From NCBI GenBank assembly GCA_016926955.1, contig JAFGNN010000068.1:1-35769 (forward strand): a DNA stretch of 35,769 nt, written 5' to 3'. The DNA comes from Spirochaetales bacterium. Its GTDB lineage: Bacteria > Spirochaetota > Spirochaetia > Treponematales > UBA12059. Both the position numbers and the translations under genes were made by a program. Under the pieces are notes generated by a model. That model saw only the letters and a list, made by a program, of their open reading frames with translations, searched no databases and was not told where the DNA came from. This document shows positions 10,486 through 19,397 of the stretch, one piece after another; within the stretch, counting starts at the first letter, position 1; every line of letters starts with the position of its first letter.

Positions 10486-10829
10486 GGCAGGAGGCCTTTG
10501 AGCTTCTCGGTCATCTCGAAGCCCTCGCGGATGCCGCGGTCGGCCTCGAAGACGAGCTTCGGCGTGCTCCGGATCCGGAGCCGCTTGCCCACGGCCCCCT
10601 GGATGAAGCCCGCGGCGCGGTTCAGCCCCGCGGCCGCCGCTTCGAGGGTGGAATCGTCGCCGATGACGGAGACGTGGACGCGCGCGTAGCTCGCGTCGCG
10701 TGCCACCTCGACCCGCGTGATCGACACGAGCGTGCCGACCCGCGGATCCTTGACATCGCCGCGGAGGATGAGCGCCGCGATCTCGTCGCGAAGCTCGTCC
10801 TCAACCTTGCGGCGCCTTAACTCGTCCAT
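10482..10829 (-). CDS. rbfA: 30S ribosome-binding factor A
   Basis: A 115-residue KH-fold protein that binds free 30S subunits and helps mature the 5' end of 16S rRNA. It is recognisable by the N-terminal RRRKVEDELRDEIAALI, the central DPRVGTLVSITRVEVARDAS-type strand pair, ARVHVSVIG, and the C-terminal RIRSTPKLVFEADRGI. Length is typical. It starts three bases after the infB stop and overlaps the truB start. Confidence 0.96.
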   Translation of the reverse strand: MDELRRRKVEDELRDEIAALILRGDVKDPRVGTLVSITRVEVARDASYARVHVSVIGDDSTLEAAAAGLNRAAGFIQGAVGKRLRIRSTPKLVFEADRGIREGFEMTEKLKGLLP

Positions 10830-10832
10830 TCC

Positions 10833-13800
10833 TCAGGCCTCCGCGTCCGGGGAGGCTTCTCCCTCCGCGGCGGGCTCGTCAACGGAGGCCTTGGCGTCCT
10901 CGGCTTCTTTCGCGGCCTTGGCTTCCTTGGCTTCCTTGGCTTCTTTGGCTTCCTTGGCCTTTGCGGCTTTCTCGGCCTTCGCCTTCTCGGCCTTCTCGGC
11001 CTTGTCGACGTCGCCGAGCTTGCGGGTCACGGCCACCTGCTCGAAAATCTCGAGCACGTCGCCGACCTTGAGGTCGTTCCAGCCGTCGATGCCGATGCCG
11101 CACTCGTAGCCCGCGGCGACTTCCTTCGCGTCGTCCTTGAAGCGCTTGAGCGAGCCGAGTTTGCCCTGATGCACCTCGATGCCTTCGCGTATGACCCGGA
11201 CGCCGGCGGCGCGCTTGACGACGCCCTCGAGGACGTAGCAACCGGCGATGACGCCGATCTTCGGTACCTTGAAGAGCTCGCGGACCTCGACCTGGCCGAT
11301 GTCCTGTTCCTTGAATTCGGGCGCCAGCATCCCTTCCATGGCCGTCTGGATCTCCTCGACGGCGCGGTAGATGATGTTGTACTTCCGGATGTCGACCTTC
11401 TCCTGGTCGGCAAGGAGCTTGGCCTTCGGGGTCGGGCGCACGTTGAAGCCGATGATGATGGCATCCGAGGCGGAGGCCAGCATGATGTCGTCCTCGTTGA
11501 TCGCGCCGGCCGCCGCGCGGATGGCGACGAGCCGGACTTCCCGGGTGGAGAGCTTCTCGAGCGAGCTCTTGAGCGCCTCGACGGATCCGGTGACGTCGCC
11601 CTTGATGACGACCTTGAGCTCCTGGACGTTGCCTTCGTGGATGGTGTCGTAGAGGTTGTCGAGCGTGACCTTCTTGAGGGTCTTGGCGACCTCGGAGCGC
11701 TTGAGTTCCTGGCGCTTCCCCGCGATCTGGCGGGCGAACTTCTCGTCCTCGACCGCCTCGAAGGGGTCGCCGGCGTTGGGCATGCCCTCGAAGCCGATGA
11801 CCTCGACCGGCTGCGAAGGATTGGCCACCTCGACCTTTTCGCCGCGTTCGTCGAACATCGCGCGGACCTTGCCCGGGAAGACTCCGGCCACGAAGCAGTC
11901 GCCGACGCGGAGCGAGCCGCGCTCGACGATGATGGTGGAGACGATGCCCCGCCCGTGGTCGATCTTGGCCTCTATGACCTTGCCCTCGGCGCGGGTGTCG
12001 TAGTTCGCGGTCAGCTGGAGCAGCTCGGCCTGCAGCAGGATGGCGTCGAGCAGCTCGTCGATACCCTTCTTCTGGAGGGCCGAGATCTGGCAGAAGATGG
12101 TCTCGCCGCCCCAGGCCTCGGGGGTCAGGCCCCGCTCGGCGAGCTGGGTCATGACGCGGTCCGGGTTGGCCTCGGGAAGGTCGATCTTGTTGATGGCGAC
12201 GATGATCGGAACCTTGGCCGCCTTCGCGTGGTCCAGGGCCTCGAGGGTCTGGGGCATCACGCCGTCGTTTGCCGCGACGACCAGGACGACGATGTCCGTC
12301 ACCTGCGAGCCGCGGGCGCGCATCTTGGTGAAGGCTTCGTGGCCCGGGGTGTCGAGGAAGGTGATGCGGCCCTTGGGCGTGCTCACCATATAGGCGCCGA
12401 TATGCTGGGTTATGCCGCCGAATTCTCGGCTCACCACGTCCGTCTTGCGGATGGCGTCGAGCAGCTTGGTCTTTCCGTGGTCGACGTGGCCCATGACCGT
12501 CACGATGGGCGGACGGTGGACGAGGCTCTCGGGCGAGTCGGTTTCCTTCTCGATGACGGTCTCGTCGTAGAGGCTCACCACCTTGACCTCGCAGTTGTAT
12601 TCACCCGCGAGGATGGTGGCTGTATCCGCGTCGATCTGCTGGTTGATGGTGGCCATCACGCCGAGGCTCATGAGCTTTCCGATGAGCTCGCTCGGCTTGA
12701 TGTTCATCTTCCTGGCCAGGTCGGATACGGAGACGGTCTCCATGATGTCGACGCTAGAGGGAATGGCGTTGAGGTTCGCTCCGGATTTCTTCTTGAACTG
12801 GAGCGCCTTCTCCATGTTCTCGTCGCGCTTGGCGTAGGAACCTTTCTTTCCCTTGGCTTGCCGCTTTCCGGCGGGGCGCGACGGACCGGGAGGAGGACCG
12901 CCCGCGCCGGGCCGGCCGCCGAAGCCGCCGGGACGCCCTGGGCCGCCGGGGCCGCCGGGTCGAGGCCCGTAACCCGGTCTTCCGCCGGGTCCGCCCGGCC
13001 TGCCGGGTCCGCCCGAGTAGCCGCCGGGACGGCCGGGACCACCTTGGTATCCGCCGGGACGGCCGGGGCCGCCCGGACCGCCGGAGTAGCCGCCGGGACG
13101 GCCCTGGTAGCCGCCCTGGCCGCCGGGAGCGCCGCCGGGACCGCCGGAATAACCGCCGGGACGGCCCTGATAACCGGAACCGCCCTGATAGCCGCCGGGA
13201 CGGCCCTGGTAGCCGCCCTGGCCGCCCGAAGAGGGAGCGCCGGGACCGCCGGAGTAGCCGCCGGGACGACCCTGGTAGCCGCCCTGGCCGCCGGGCCCAC
13301 CCTGATAGCCGCCGGGACGGCCCTGGTAGCCGCCCTGGCCGCCGGGAGCGCCGGGGCCTCCCTGATAGCCGCCCGGCCGGCCCTGGTAGCCGCCGGATCC
13401 GGAGCGATCATAACCGCCGACCCGGCCCTGGACCGAGTTGGGACGCTGGGTGTCATAACCGCCGACCCGGCCCTGGACCGAGTTGGGGCGCTGGGTATCG
13501 TAGCCGCCGACGCGGCCCTGGACCGAGGCGGGACGTTGCGTATCCGAGGACGCCGGCCGACCCTGCGGCGGAACCGGGCGCTTCGGCGCGTCGGCTGAAG
13601 GCGCGGCCGCGGAAGGCGCGCTGTCCGCAGGCGCTTCGGTCGGGGCGGCGGCGGCAGTCTCGTGACGCGGAGCGCGGGCGGGCTCCGCCTTCGCCTCCTC
13701 GCCGTCGTGATGCGCGACCACGCGGGCCTGGGGCTTCCTTACGACGACCTTCTTCTTGACGACCACGACCTTCCGCTTCTCCGCGGAGTCCTGGTCCTCG

Positions 13801-13898
13801 GCCTGAGGGGCGGGCGCGGGCGCGGGCGCGGCCGGAGGAGCCTTGGGCTGCTTTATGAGATGGGCCTTGGCTTTCTGGTTCTCGTTGCTGTCAGACAT
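10833..13898 (-). CDS. infB: Translation initiation factor IF-2 with repeat-rich N-terminus
   Basis: GTPase that delivers initiator fMet-tRNA to the 30S subunit, 1021 residues. The first 115 residues are Ala/Pro/Lys-rich. Then come three 15-residue repeats ([15 protein letters not shown] type, about 118-163), about 170 residues of Tyr/Gly/Arg repeats (YQGRPGGY appears six times) and a Lys-rich linker. The IF-2 N-domain starts near 376 ([20 protein letters not shown]). The G domain starts near 466: GHVDHGKT, the [10 protein letters not shown] switch, [12 protein letters not shown] and SALQKKG. Domains II, III ([20 protein letters not shown]) and IV follow. The last 60 residues are an unusual Lys/Glu/Ala tail beyond the normal end. 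The core is standard; both ends are elaborated. Confidence 0.98.
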   Translation of the reverse strand: MSDSNENQKAKAHLIKQPKAPPAAPAPAPAPQAEDQDSAEKRKVVVVKKKVVVRKPQARVVAHHDGEEAKAEPARAPRHETAAAAPTEAPADSAPSAAAPSADAPKRPVPPQGRPASSDTQRPASVQGRVGGYDTQRPNSVQGRVGGYDTQRPNSVQGRVGGYDRSGSGGYQGRPGGYQGGPGAPGGQGGYQGRPGGYQGGPGGQGGYQGRPGGYSGGPGAPSSGGQGGYQGRPGGYQGGSGYQGRPGGYSGGPGGAPGGQGGYQGRPGGYSGGPGGPGRPGGYQGGPGRPGGYSGGPGRPGGPGGRPGYGPRPGGPGGPGRPGGFGGRPGAGGPPPGPSRPAGKRQAKGKKGSYAKRDENMEKALQFKKKSGANLNAIPSSVDIMETVSVSDLARKMNIKPSELIGKLMSLGVMATINQQIDADTATILAGEYNCEVKVVSLYDETVIEKETDSPESLVHRPPIVTVMGHVDHGKTKLLDAIRKTDVVSREFGGITQHIGAYMVSTPKGRITFLDTPGHEAFTKMRARGSQVTDIVVLVVAANDGVMPQTLEALDHAKAAKVPIIVAINKIDLPEANPDRVMTQLAERGLTPEAWGGETIFCQISALQKKGIDELLDAILLQAELLQLTANYDTRAEGKVIEAKIDHGRGIVSTIIVERGSLRVGDCFVAGVFPGKVRAMFDERGEKVEVANPSQPVEVIGFEGMPNAGDPFEAVEDEKFARQIAGKRQELKRSEVAKTLKKVTLDNLYDTIHEGNVQELKVVIKGDVTGSVEALKSSLEKLSTREVRLVAIRAAAGAINEDDIMLASASDAIIIGFNVRPTPKAKLLADQEKVDIRKYNIIYRAVEEIQTAMEGMLAPEFKEQDIGQVEVRELFKVPKIGVIAGCYVLEGVVKRAAGVRVIREGIEVHQGKLGSLKRFKDDAKEVAAGYECGIGIDGWNDLKVGDVLEIFEQVAVTRKLGDVDKAEKAEKAKAEKAAKAKEAKEAKEAKEAKAAKEAEDAKASVDEPAAEGEASPDAEA
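12898..13410 (-). repeat. Tyr/Gly/Arg-rich coding repeat block in infB
   Basis: In-frame degenerate repeats encode a low-complexity segment built from [18 protein letters not shown] and GGPGRPGG units. Six exact YQGRPGGY copies are present, and the block drifts to GRPGGPGG towards its end. Copies differ at synonymous positions (ggataccaa versus ggctatcag-type choices), which argues for selection on protein rather than recent slippage alone. Confidence 0.9.
13411..13545 (-). repeat. Three tandem 45-bp coding repeats in infB
   Basis: Three adjacent 45-bp units begin at 13411, 13456 and 13501 and encode TQRP(N/A)[10 protein letters not shown] three times. The first two copies are nearly identical at the DNA level and the third has drifted, which suggests recent duplication within the gene. 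Confidence 0.92.
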
Positions 13899-13920
13899 AC
13901 TCCACCTTCAGGCTGGCCGT

Positions 13921-15363
13921 TCAGGCCTCCTGGTCGTCCTCGTACTCGAAACTGAGCTCGACGCCGCAGCTCGGGCATTTCGTCATTTCGGTCGTGATGC
14001 GGGCGCCGCAATCCGGGCACTCGTACTCTTCTTCCCGCGCGGCTTCTTCGCCCGTCGCCGCCGTATCATCCGTAACAATTTCCACGTTCTCGTCGATGAG
14101 CGCGCGCAGCGTGGCGAGCTCATCCTCAGGCAGTCCCTCGATGGAGGCGAGTTTCGCCTCGTCCATGGCGAGGAAGTCCTCTATGAACTCGATTCCGGCG
14201 GCCGCGAGCGCGGCGACAGCGGCTTCGGGCGCGTCCGGCAACTCCGAGAGCCTGGAGATTTCCTCTTCCTCGATTTCGCCGAAGAGGGCGGAGACCGCCT
14301 CTTTCGCGCCGCTCGTGAGGTCCATCTGCTGGAACTGTTCTTCGGTCTTGACGTCGATGTTCCAGTCGCAGAGCCGGTTCGCCAGACGGACATTGAGGCC
14401 TTGCTTTCCGATGGCCACGGAGAGCTGGCCCTCCGCGACCACGGCCAGCGCCAGGCGACGGCCTTCGTCGAGGACGTGGACGTCGAGCACCTCGGCCGGC
14501 GAGAGCGCGTTGCGGATGAAGCGCTTCGGGTCGATCTCGTACTTGAGCACGTCGATCTTCTCGCCTTCGAGCTCGCGGATGATGGACTGGATGCGGATGC
14601 CCTTAAGGCCCACGCAGGCGCCGACCGGATCGACGTCCTCGCGCTTTGAGTAGACGGAGATCTTGGTCCGGTAGCCCGGCTCGCGGACGATCTTGAAGAC
14701 GTCCACCGTGCCGTCGTAGATCTCCGGCACCTCGAGCTCGAGGATCTTCTTGACGAACTCTGCGTGCGAGCGGGAAAGCACGATCTGAGGACCGGTCTTG
14801 GTCTTGTTGACCTCGACGATATAGGCCTTGATGCGGTCGTTCGGGTGGTAGGTCTCCCGCGGCGACTGGTACTTGCGGGGAAGCACGCCTTCGACGCGCC
14901 CGAGATCCACGTAGATGTTTCCGTTCCGCTCTCGCTGGTAGTACCCGATGATGATCTCGCCGACCTTCGAGTGGTATTCGGCGTAGAGCGTATCTCGGGA
15001 AATCTCGCGGAGGTTCTGGCGGGTGGTCTGCTTCGCGAGCATGACCTCCTGCAGGTCGAACTCTCGCGGATCGATGGGGAGCTCGAGTATGTCCCCGACC
15101 TCCGCCTCGTCGGACCACTGCTTGGCCTCGGAGAGTTCGATCTCCAGAACCGGATCGTCGAGCTCCTCGACAATGGTCTTGCGCGCGAGGATCTCGACGC
15201 CCTCATAGTCGTCCTTGAAGCGGACGACCGCGTTCTCCGAGGTGCCGAAGCGCTTCTTGTAGGCGGCCATGAGGGACTCTTCGACCGTCTTGAGCACGAG
15301 CTCCTCGGAGATTCCCTTCTCGTATATCAGCTGACGGATAGCCTCTGCCATCTCTGACGACAT
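13921..15363 (-). CDS. nusA: Transcription elongation/termination factor NusA with C-terminal zinc ribbon
   Basis: RNA-polymerase-binding factor of 480 residues that modulates pausing, intrinsic termination and antitermination. An N-terminal polymerase-binding domain (LVLKTVEESLMAAYKKRFG) is followed by an S1 domain (IYVDLGRVEGVLPRKY), then KH1 (GACVGLKGIRIQSIIREL) and KH2 (VAIGKQGLNVRLANRLC). After these come an acidic linker and one helix-hairpin-helix-like segment (FIEDFLAMDEAKLASIEGL). The last 32 residues hold Cys449-x2-Cys452 and Cys463-x2-Cys466, a zinc-ribbon pattern not usual in NusA. Start at 15363, seven bases after the rimP stop; GGAGGGG lies about a dozen bases upstream. Second gene of the rimP-nusA-infB cluster. 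Confidence 0.96.
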   Translation of the reverse strand: MSSEMAEAIRQLIYEKGISEELVLKTVEESLMAAYKKRFGTSENAVVRFKDDYEGVEILARKTIVEELDDPVLEIELSEAKQWSDEAEVGDILELPIDPREFDLQEVMLAKQTTRQNLREISRDTLYAEYHSKVGEIIIGYYQRERNGNIYVDLGRVEGVLPRKYQSPRETYHPNDRIKAYIVEVNKTKTGPQIVLSRSHAEFVKKILELEVPEIYDGTVDVFKIVREPGYRTKISVYSKREDVDPVGACVGLKGIRIQSIIRELEGEKIDVLKYEIDPKRFIRNALSPAEVLDVHVLDEGRRLALAVVAEGQLSVAIGKQGLNVRLANRLCDWNIDVKTEEQFQQMDLTSGAKEAVSALFGEIEEEEISRLSELPDAPEAAVAALAAAGIEFIEDFLAMDEAKLASIEGLPEDELATLRALIDENVEIVTDDTAATGEEAAREEEYECPDCGARITTEMTKCPSCGVELSFEYEDDQEA

Positions 15364-15370
15364 GGTTTTC

Positions 15371-15817
15371 TCACCCCTCCCGCGCGCCGTCGAGGCGCGC
15401 CTTGACTATTTCGGAAATCGGCACCGTTTTCTCGCCTTCCCCGGTGGAGAGGGTGACCGTGTCGCCTTCGGCGCCGACTATGACGCAGGGCGTCCATTCT
15501 GTTTCCCCGAGGAAGATCGCCTTGATGCCGCGGCCGGCGAAAGTGGCGTATTCGCGGCCTTCGTGAAGCAGACGCTCGGTTCCGGGGCTCGCCACTTCCA
15601 GGTGGAAATCCTGGAGATCGAGCAGCACCTGGAGCCGCGGCTGGATCAGGCGATGCGCCTTGGCGCACTCGTCGATGCCTGTACCGCCCTTGCGGTAGAC
15701 CGTCGCGCGCACCGAAGCGCCGCCTTTTCGGCGACTGATGAAGAGATCGACGAGCGCAAGGCCCGCGCCCTCGAGAAGCTGTGCCAGTTCCTGGCGTATC
15801 GAATCGGTTTCCGTCAT
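15371..15817 (-). CDS. rimP: Ribosome maturation factor RimP
   Basis: A 148-residue protein for 30S subunit assembly. It shows the RimP pattern: N-terminal alpha/beta domain (GLALVDLFISRRKGGASVRATVYRK), the conserved stretch around DFHLEVASPGTERLL (family S-P-G-x-x-R), and a C-terminal SH3-like domain (TVTLSTGEGEKTVPISEIVKARL). The start at 15817 has AGGAA directly upstream. It is the first gene of the rimP-nusA-infB-rbfA-truB unit, a conserved bacterial order. A terminator-shaped hairpin ends only nine bases before its start codon. Confidence 0.93.
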   Translation of the reverse strand: MTETDSIRQELAQLLEGAGLALVDLFISRRKGGASVRATVYRKGGTGIDECAKAHRLIQPRLQVLLDLQDFHLEVASPGTERLLHEGREYATFAGRGIKAIFLGETEWTPCVIVGAEGDTVTLSTGEGEKTVPISEIVKARLDGAREG

Positions 15818-15825
15818 TTCCTGCC

Positions 15826-15857
15826 AAAAAAAAAGAGCCGCGGGAACGACTCTTTTT
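15826..15857 (-). terminator. Terminator/attenuator in the rimP-nusA-infB leader
   Basis: On the minus strand an 11-bp stem (plus positions 15847-15857 with 15830-15840, one G-U wobble) encloses a 6-base loop. It runs into nine consecutive T (15826-15834). The wobble pair is stable only in the minus-strand transcript, pointing to that direction. The T-run ends eight bases before the rimP ATG, and a strong promoter lies upstream, so the hairpin is inside the operon's own leader. It may also stop transcripts arriving from mutS-comF. Confidence 0.88.
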
Positions 15858-15882
15858 CATTCTCGCTCTGTATGTCGCTTCG

Positions 15883-15911
15883 ATACTACCGGAACGCTCC
15901 GGGGGTGTCAA
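15883..15911 (-). promoter_or_regulatory. Promoter for the rimP-nusA-infB operon
   Basis: On the minus strand a perfect -35 TTGACA (15906-15911) and TAGTAT (15883-15888) are separated by 17 bases. The predicted start of transcription is near 15876, giving a leader of about 60 bases that contains the hairpin at 15826-15857. Confidence 0.8.
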
Positions 15912-15970
15912 TACGCCCCTTCCTGGAGCGGGAGCTTGGACGCGGCTCCGGGCAGAGACGCGGGGCGGTC

Positions 15971-16723
15971 TCAGTCCGCGGCGAGGGCGAGCGCGTCGAC
16001 CCGCAGGGCTCCGGAGGCCTTCAGGGCGCGGGCGCAGGCCGAGAGCGTGGCGCCGGTGGTCATCACGTCATCCACGAGGAGCACCCGCTCGGGAACCTGG
16101 CCGCGCACGGAGATGGCGTGTTCCAGATTGGTCTGGCGGTCCTCGTGGCCGAGCGTCTTCTGCTGGATTCCCGGCTTCCGTTCAAGGAGGCGCATCGTCC
16201 GGAAGCCCAGACGCCCCAATTCCTCCACGAGCAAGGCGGACTGGTCCCAGCCGCGCTTCCTGAGCGACGCGGGGGAGCAGGGTGCGGCGACCGCCACCGC
16301 GTCCGGGAAGCGCGCGGCCCCTTCAGCGAGGCGCCAGGCGAGGAAAGGAGCAAGGGAACGTCGCCCGGCGAATTTGTAGGCGGCGACCAGAGCCGCGGCG
16401 GGACCGGCGTATCGCCACAGCGGCCACGCCGAGTCGAAGGAGAAATCCGCAGCCCGACAGCGGAGACAGAGCCCGCATTCGGAGAGCAGGGGAATGCCGC
16501 AACGACGGCAACGAGGCGCCGGCGCCGGCGCCAGGCCCGACGCGCATTCCGCGCAAAGCGGCGGATCGTAATCTGGCGCGGGGCGATACCGGGCAAGCGC
16601 TCCGGGGGGAAGATCGCGCGGAGGAGCGAGGCTCGGGCTCAGCGGAGCGCCGCAGAGTACGCAGACACCCGGGAGGAGGAGGGACCGGAGACCTGTCGCG
16701 GCGCGATGAACGGTCTTGACCAT
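15971..16723 (-). CDS. ComF-family phosphoribosyltransferase with zinc-ribbon N-terminus
   Basis: A 250-residue protein of the ComF/GntX group. The N-terminal third holds paired cysteine motifs: CVLCG (21-25), CAEC (57-60), CRRCG (72-76) and CGLCLRC (83-89). These form a double zinc-ribbon arrangement. The C-terminal half is a type I phosphoribosyltransferase fold with the PRPP loop VLLVDDVMTTGAT. In naturally competent bacteria ComF helps bring in or process single-stranded DNA; elsewhere the role is uncertain. It follows mutS on the same strand after 70 bases, which suits a link to DNA metabolism. Start ATG at 16723 with only a weak GGGA upstream. Confidence 0.88.
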   Translation of the reverse strand: MVKTVHRAATGLRSLLLPGVCVLCGAPLSPSLAPPRDLPPGALARYRPAPDYDPPLCAECASGLAPAPAPRCRRCGIPLLSECGLCLRCRAADFSFDSAWPLWRYAGPAAALVAAYKFAGRRSLAPFLAWRLAEGAARFPDAVAVAAPCSPASLRKRGWDQSALLVEELGRLGFRTMRLLERKPGIQQKTLGHEDRQTNLEHAISVRGQVPERVLLVDDVMTTGATLSACARALKASGALRVDALALAAD

Positions 16724-16793
16724 GTCCCGCTACCGCGGCGCGACCGCGCGCCGCTTGCGCCCCGCCTCGCGTTCGCGCGGGGATGTCCGGTCC

Positions 16794-19388
16794 CTACAGC
16801 AGCTTCCGGAGCGCGGCCAGGCGATTCAGGGCCTCGAGCGGCGTCATCCGTTCGGGGTCGAGGGCGCGGAGCTCCCCGAGGACAAGCTCCTCGTTCGCGA
16901 ACAGGGCGCCCTGGGCCTGCTCCGCCAGTCGCGGCCGGGAGGCGACCGAGTCCGGCAAGCCTCGTTCGCGCTTTTCGAGCTCGGCCTGAATTTCCCTCGC
17001 GCGGACGAGCACGGGCTCGGGCACCCCCGCGAGCCGGGCCACGTGCACGCCGTAGGAGCCGGTCGCCGGTCCAGGGACGACCCTGCGGAGGAAAGCGACC
17101 TCCCCGTCCCTCTCTTCAACAGACATCGACAGGTTCACGAGCCCCGGCCGCTTGAGGGCGGTAAGTTCGTGGTAGTGCGTCGCGAAGAGGGTGCGGCAGG
17201 CCGAGGCGTCGAGCAGGTACTCGGAAGCCGCCCAGGCGATGGCGAGCCCGTCGACCGTGCTGGTGCCCCGTCCCACCTCGTCCATGACGACGAGGCTCCG
17301 GGCCGTGGCCTCGCGGAGTATGTGGGCCGTCTCGTGCATCTCGACAAGGAAGGTGGATTCCCCGCGCGCCAGGTTATCCTGGGCGCCCACCCTGCAGAAC
17401 ACCCGGTCGGCGACGCCGATCCGCGCCTCGAGCGCCGGCACGAAGGAACCGGCCTGCGCCAGGATGACGATGAGCGCGGTCTGCCTGAGATAGGTGCTCT
17501 TGCCGGCCATGTTGGGTCCGGTGATCAGGGCGAAGCGCGCGCCCTCCGCGTCGAGCTCGGTCCCGTTCGGCACGAAGGCGCCGGAGGGGAGATGCGCCTC
17601 GACCACGGGGTGGCGGCCTTCGACTATGCGGAGGACGCCAGAGCGGTCCACGACGGGTCGGTTCCAGCCCCGTTCCGTGGCGACCCGCGCGAAGGAGGCC
17701 AGGCAGTCCACTCGGGCTACGGCGGCCGCGAGGGAGGAAATCGCGCTCAGCGCCAGCTTGACGCGCTCTCGTATCTCGAGGAAGCGCGCCCGCTCGAGCT
17801 CGACCAGACGCTCGGCCGCGGAATTGAGCTCGGTCTCTATGGCGGCGAGGCGTTCCGTAGAGAAACGCTCGGCCCCGGCCATCGATTGCCGTCGGACAAA
17901 GCGGGCCGGCACCCTATCTGCCGAAGCCCGGGTGGTTTCGAGAAACCAGCCGAGCACCCGGTTGTAGCGGAGTTTGAGCGCGGCAATGCCCGTGGCCGCC
18001 CGCTCCTCCTCCACATAGGTTTCAAGCACCGTGCGCGCGTCGTCCCTCAAGGCCCTGAGCCGGTCGATCGTTTCGTCGAAGCCCTTCTTTATCAACCCGC
18101 CTTCGTGCAGGGCAACCGGCGGCTCCTCGGCGATGGCGCTCTCGACGAGCTCTCGTACCTCGGAGAGCCCTTTCCGCTCGGCGTCGTCGATCGAGAAGTC
18201 GAGCAAGGCGGCGCGCCCGGCGAGCGCCGAACAGGCCGACTCCGCGGCCAGCCCGGCCTGGATCGCGTCGCGGAGCGCGAGCAGATCCTTCGCGTGGGCC
18301 TTGTCGAGCGCCACGCGCGCGCCGAGCCGTTCGAGGTCGAGCACGCGGCCGAGCTCGGCGCGCAAGCGCTCGAGCGTCCTCTGTTCGCGATACAAGGCAT
18401 CCACGGCGGCATGGCGCGCGCCGATCGCCTCCGGGTCGCGCAGCGGCGAGAGCAGCCACTGCCTGAGCAGGCGCGAGCCCATGGAGCTGCGCGTCGCGTC
18501 CACCGCTCCGAGCAGGCTGTAGGCGCGACCGCCGTCCTGCAGGCCGCGGTCGAGTTCGAGGTTGCGCTGCGTCGATTCGTCCAGCAAGAGCCGGTCGCCC
18601 TCGTCAGGGCGCGAGATCGAGCGAAGGTGCGGCAGGGCATGGCGGGCGGTCTCTGCGACGTAGGAAAGGAGGAGACCCGCGGCTCCGACGGCCGGGTCTT
18701 CGTCCTCGAAACCGAAGCCCTTGAGGCTGGCGACGCCGAAGCGTTCCTTGAGTTCCTCCGCCGCGCGCCGTCCGTCGAAGCTCCAGTCAGGATACGCGTT
18801 GATCACGATCCCTTCACGGTCGCCGATCGCGCGTGCCAGCTCCGCGTCGTCCAGCAGGCTCTGCTGGACCAGGGCCTCCCGGGGAGCCAGGCGGTAGAGC
18901 TCGCGTCGGAGCCGGGGGAGATCGAGGGCCGGAAAGGAGAGCGCCCGGAACTCGCCGGTGGAGACGTCCGCGTAGGCCAGTCCGAGCGCAGATCCTGCTG
19001 ATGACGAGCGTCCGATCGCGACGAGCCAGTTGTTGGCCCTCGCCTCGAGGTAATCCTCTTCCACGGTGGTGCCGGGCGTCACCACCTCGACGACCTCGCG
19101 CTCCATGATGCCGCGGGCGGAAGCGGGATCGCCGACCTGTTCGCAGATGGCGACCTTGCGTCCGAGCCGGAGGAGCCTGGCCACGTAGGAGCGCGATGCA
19201 TGATAGGGGATGCCGCACATCGGCCGTTCCTGTCGCTTTGTCAGCGTCAGGTTGAGGAGGGCCGATACCTCCACGGCGTCGGAATCGAACATCTCGTAGA
19301 AGTCGCCGAGGCGGAAGAAGAGGACCGCGTCGCGGTTGCGTTCCTTGAGTCGTCGGTACTGGTCCATGAGGGATGTCTGCTCTGGCAT
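16794..19388 (-). CDS. mutS: DNA mismatch repair protein MutS
   Basis: Mismatch-recognition ATPase, 864 residues, initiating methyl-independent or methyl-directed mismatch repair. The N-terminal mismatch-binding motif is Phe30-x-Glu32 within RLGDFYEMF, followed by KRQERPMCGIPYHA. Connector, lever and clamp domains fill the middle. The C-terminal ATPase has the Walker A GPNMAGKSTYLRQ (about 624-636), Walker B LVVMDEVGRGTSTVDG (about 697-712) and the FATHYHEL signature. Length is normal. The ATG at 19388 has no Shine-Dalgarno sequence and lies only a few bases after the predicted transcription start, so the mRNA may be leaderless. It diverges from the STAS gene. Confidence 0.98.
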   Translation of the reverse strand: MPEQTSLMDQYRRLKERNRDAVLFFRLGDFYEMFDSDAVEVSALLNLTLTKRQERPMCGIPYHASRSYVARLLRLGRKVAICEQVGDPASARGIMEREVVEVVTPGTTVEEDYLEARANNWLVAIGRSSSAGSALGLAYADVSTGEFRALSFPALDLPRLRRELYRLAPREALVQQSLLDDAELARAIGDREGIVINAYPDWSFDGRRAAEELKERFGVASLKGFGFEDEDPAVGAAGLLLSYVAETARHALPHLRSISRPDEGDRLLLDESTQRNLELDRGLQDGGRAYSLLGAVDATRSSMGSRLLRQWLLSPLRDPEAIGARHAAVDALYREQRTLERLRAELGRVLDLERLGARVALDKAHAKDLLALRDAIQAGLAAESACSALAGRAALLDFSIDDAERKGLSEVRELVESAIAEEPPVALHEGGLIKKGFDETIDRLRALRDDARTVLETYVEEERAATGIAALKLRYNRVLGWFLETTRASADRVPARFVRRQSMAGAERFSTERLAAIETELNSAAERLVELERARFLEIRERVKLALSAISSLAAAVARVDCLASFARVATERGWNRPVVDRSGVLRIVEGRHPVVEAHLPSGAFVPNGTELDAEGARFALITGPNMAGKSTYLRQTALIVILAQAGSFVPALEARIGVADRVFCRVGAQDNLARGESTFLVEMHETAHILREATARSLVVMDEVGRGTSTVDGLAIAWAASEYLLDASACRTLFATHYHELTALKRPGLVNLSMSVEERDGEVAFLRRVVPGPATGSYGVHVARLAGVPEPVLVRAREIQAELEKRERGLPDSVASRPRLAEQAQGALFANEELVLGELRALDPERMTPLEALNRLAALRKLL

Positions 19389-19397
19389 CGCGGTTGC

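Noticed and set aside
12898-13545. Regular repeats in infB as a possible CRISPR array
   Set aside because: Repeats abut without unique spacers, stay in the IF-2 reading frame and vary at synonymous positions.
11169-13598. 809-residue plus-strand open frame opposite infB, ending in AGTAGTAxxA-like repeats
   Set aside because: The Ala/Gly/Thr repeats are the reverse-strand image of the IF-2 Tyr/Gly/Arg repeats; no independent evidence for a gene.
15800-15860. Possible leader peptide starting MKKSRSRGSFF in the rimP leader
   Set aside because: The frame has no stop before rimP and continues out of frame through it to 15327. The residues are only the translation of the hairpin and T-run, and no ribosome site of note precedes it.
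16724-16793. GC-rich hairpins in the mutS to comF spacer as a terminator
   Set aside because: Several short inverted repeats can be drawn, but none has a U-tract, and any GC-rich 70-base stretch gives similar structures.
16716-19001. 761-residue plus-strand open frame opposite mutS
   Set aside because: Shadow of mutS. There is no start signal and composition is typical of antisense frames.
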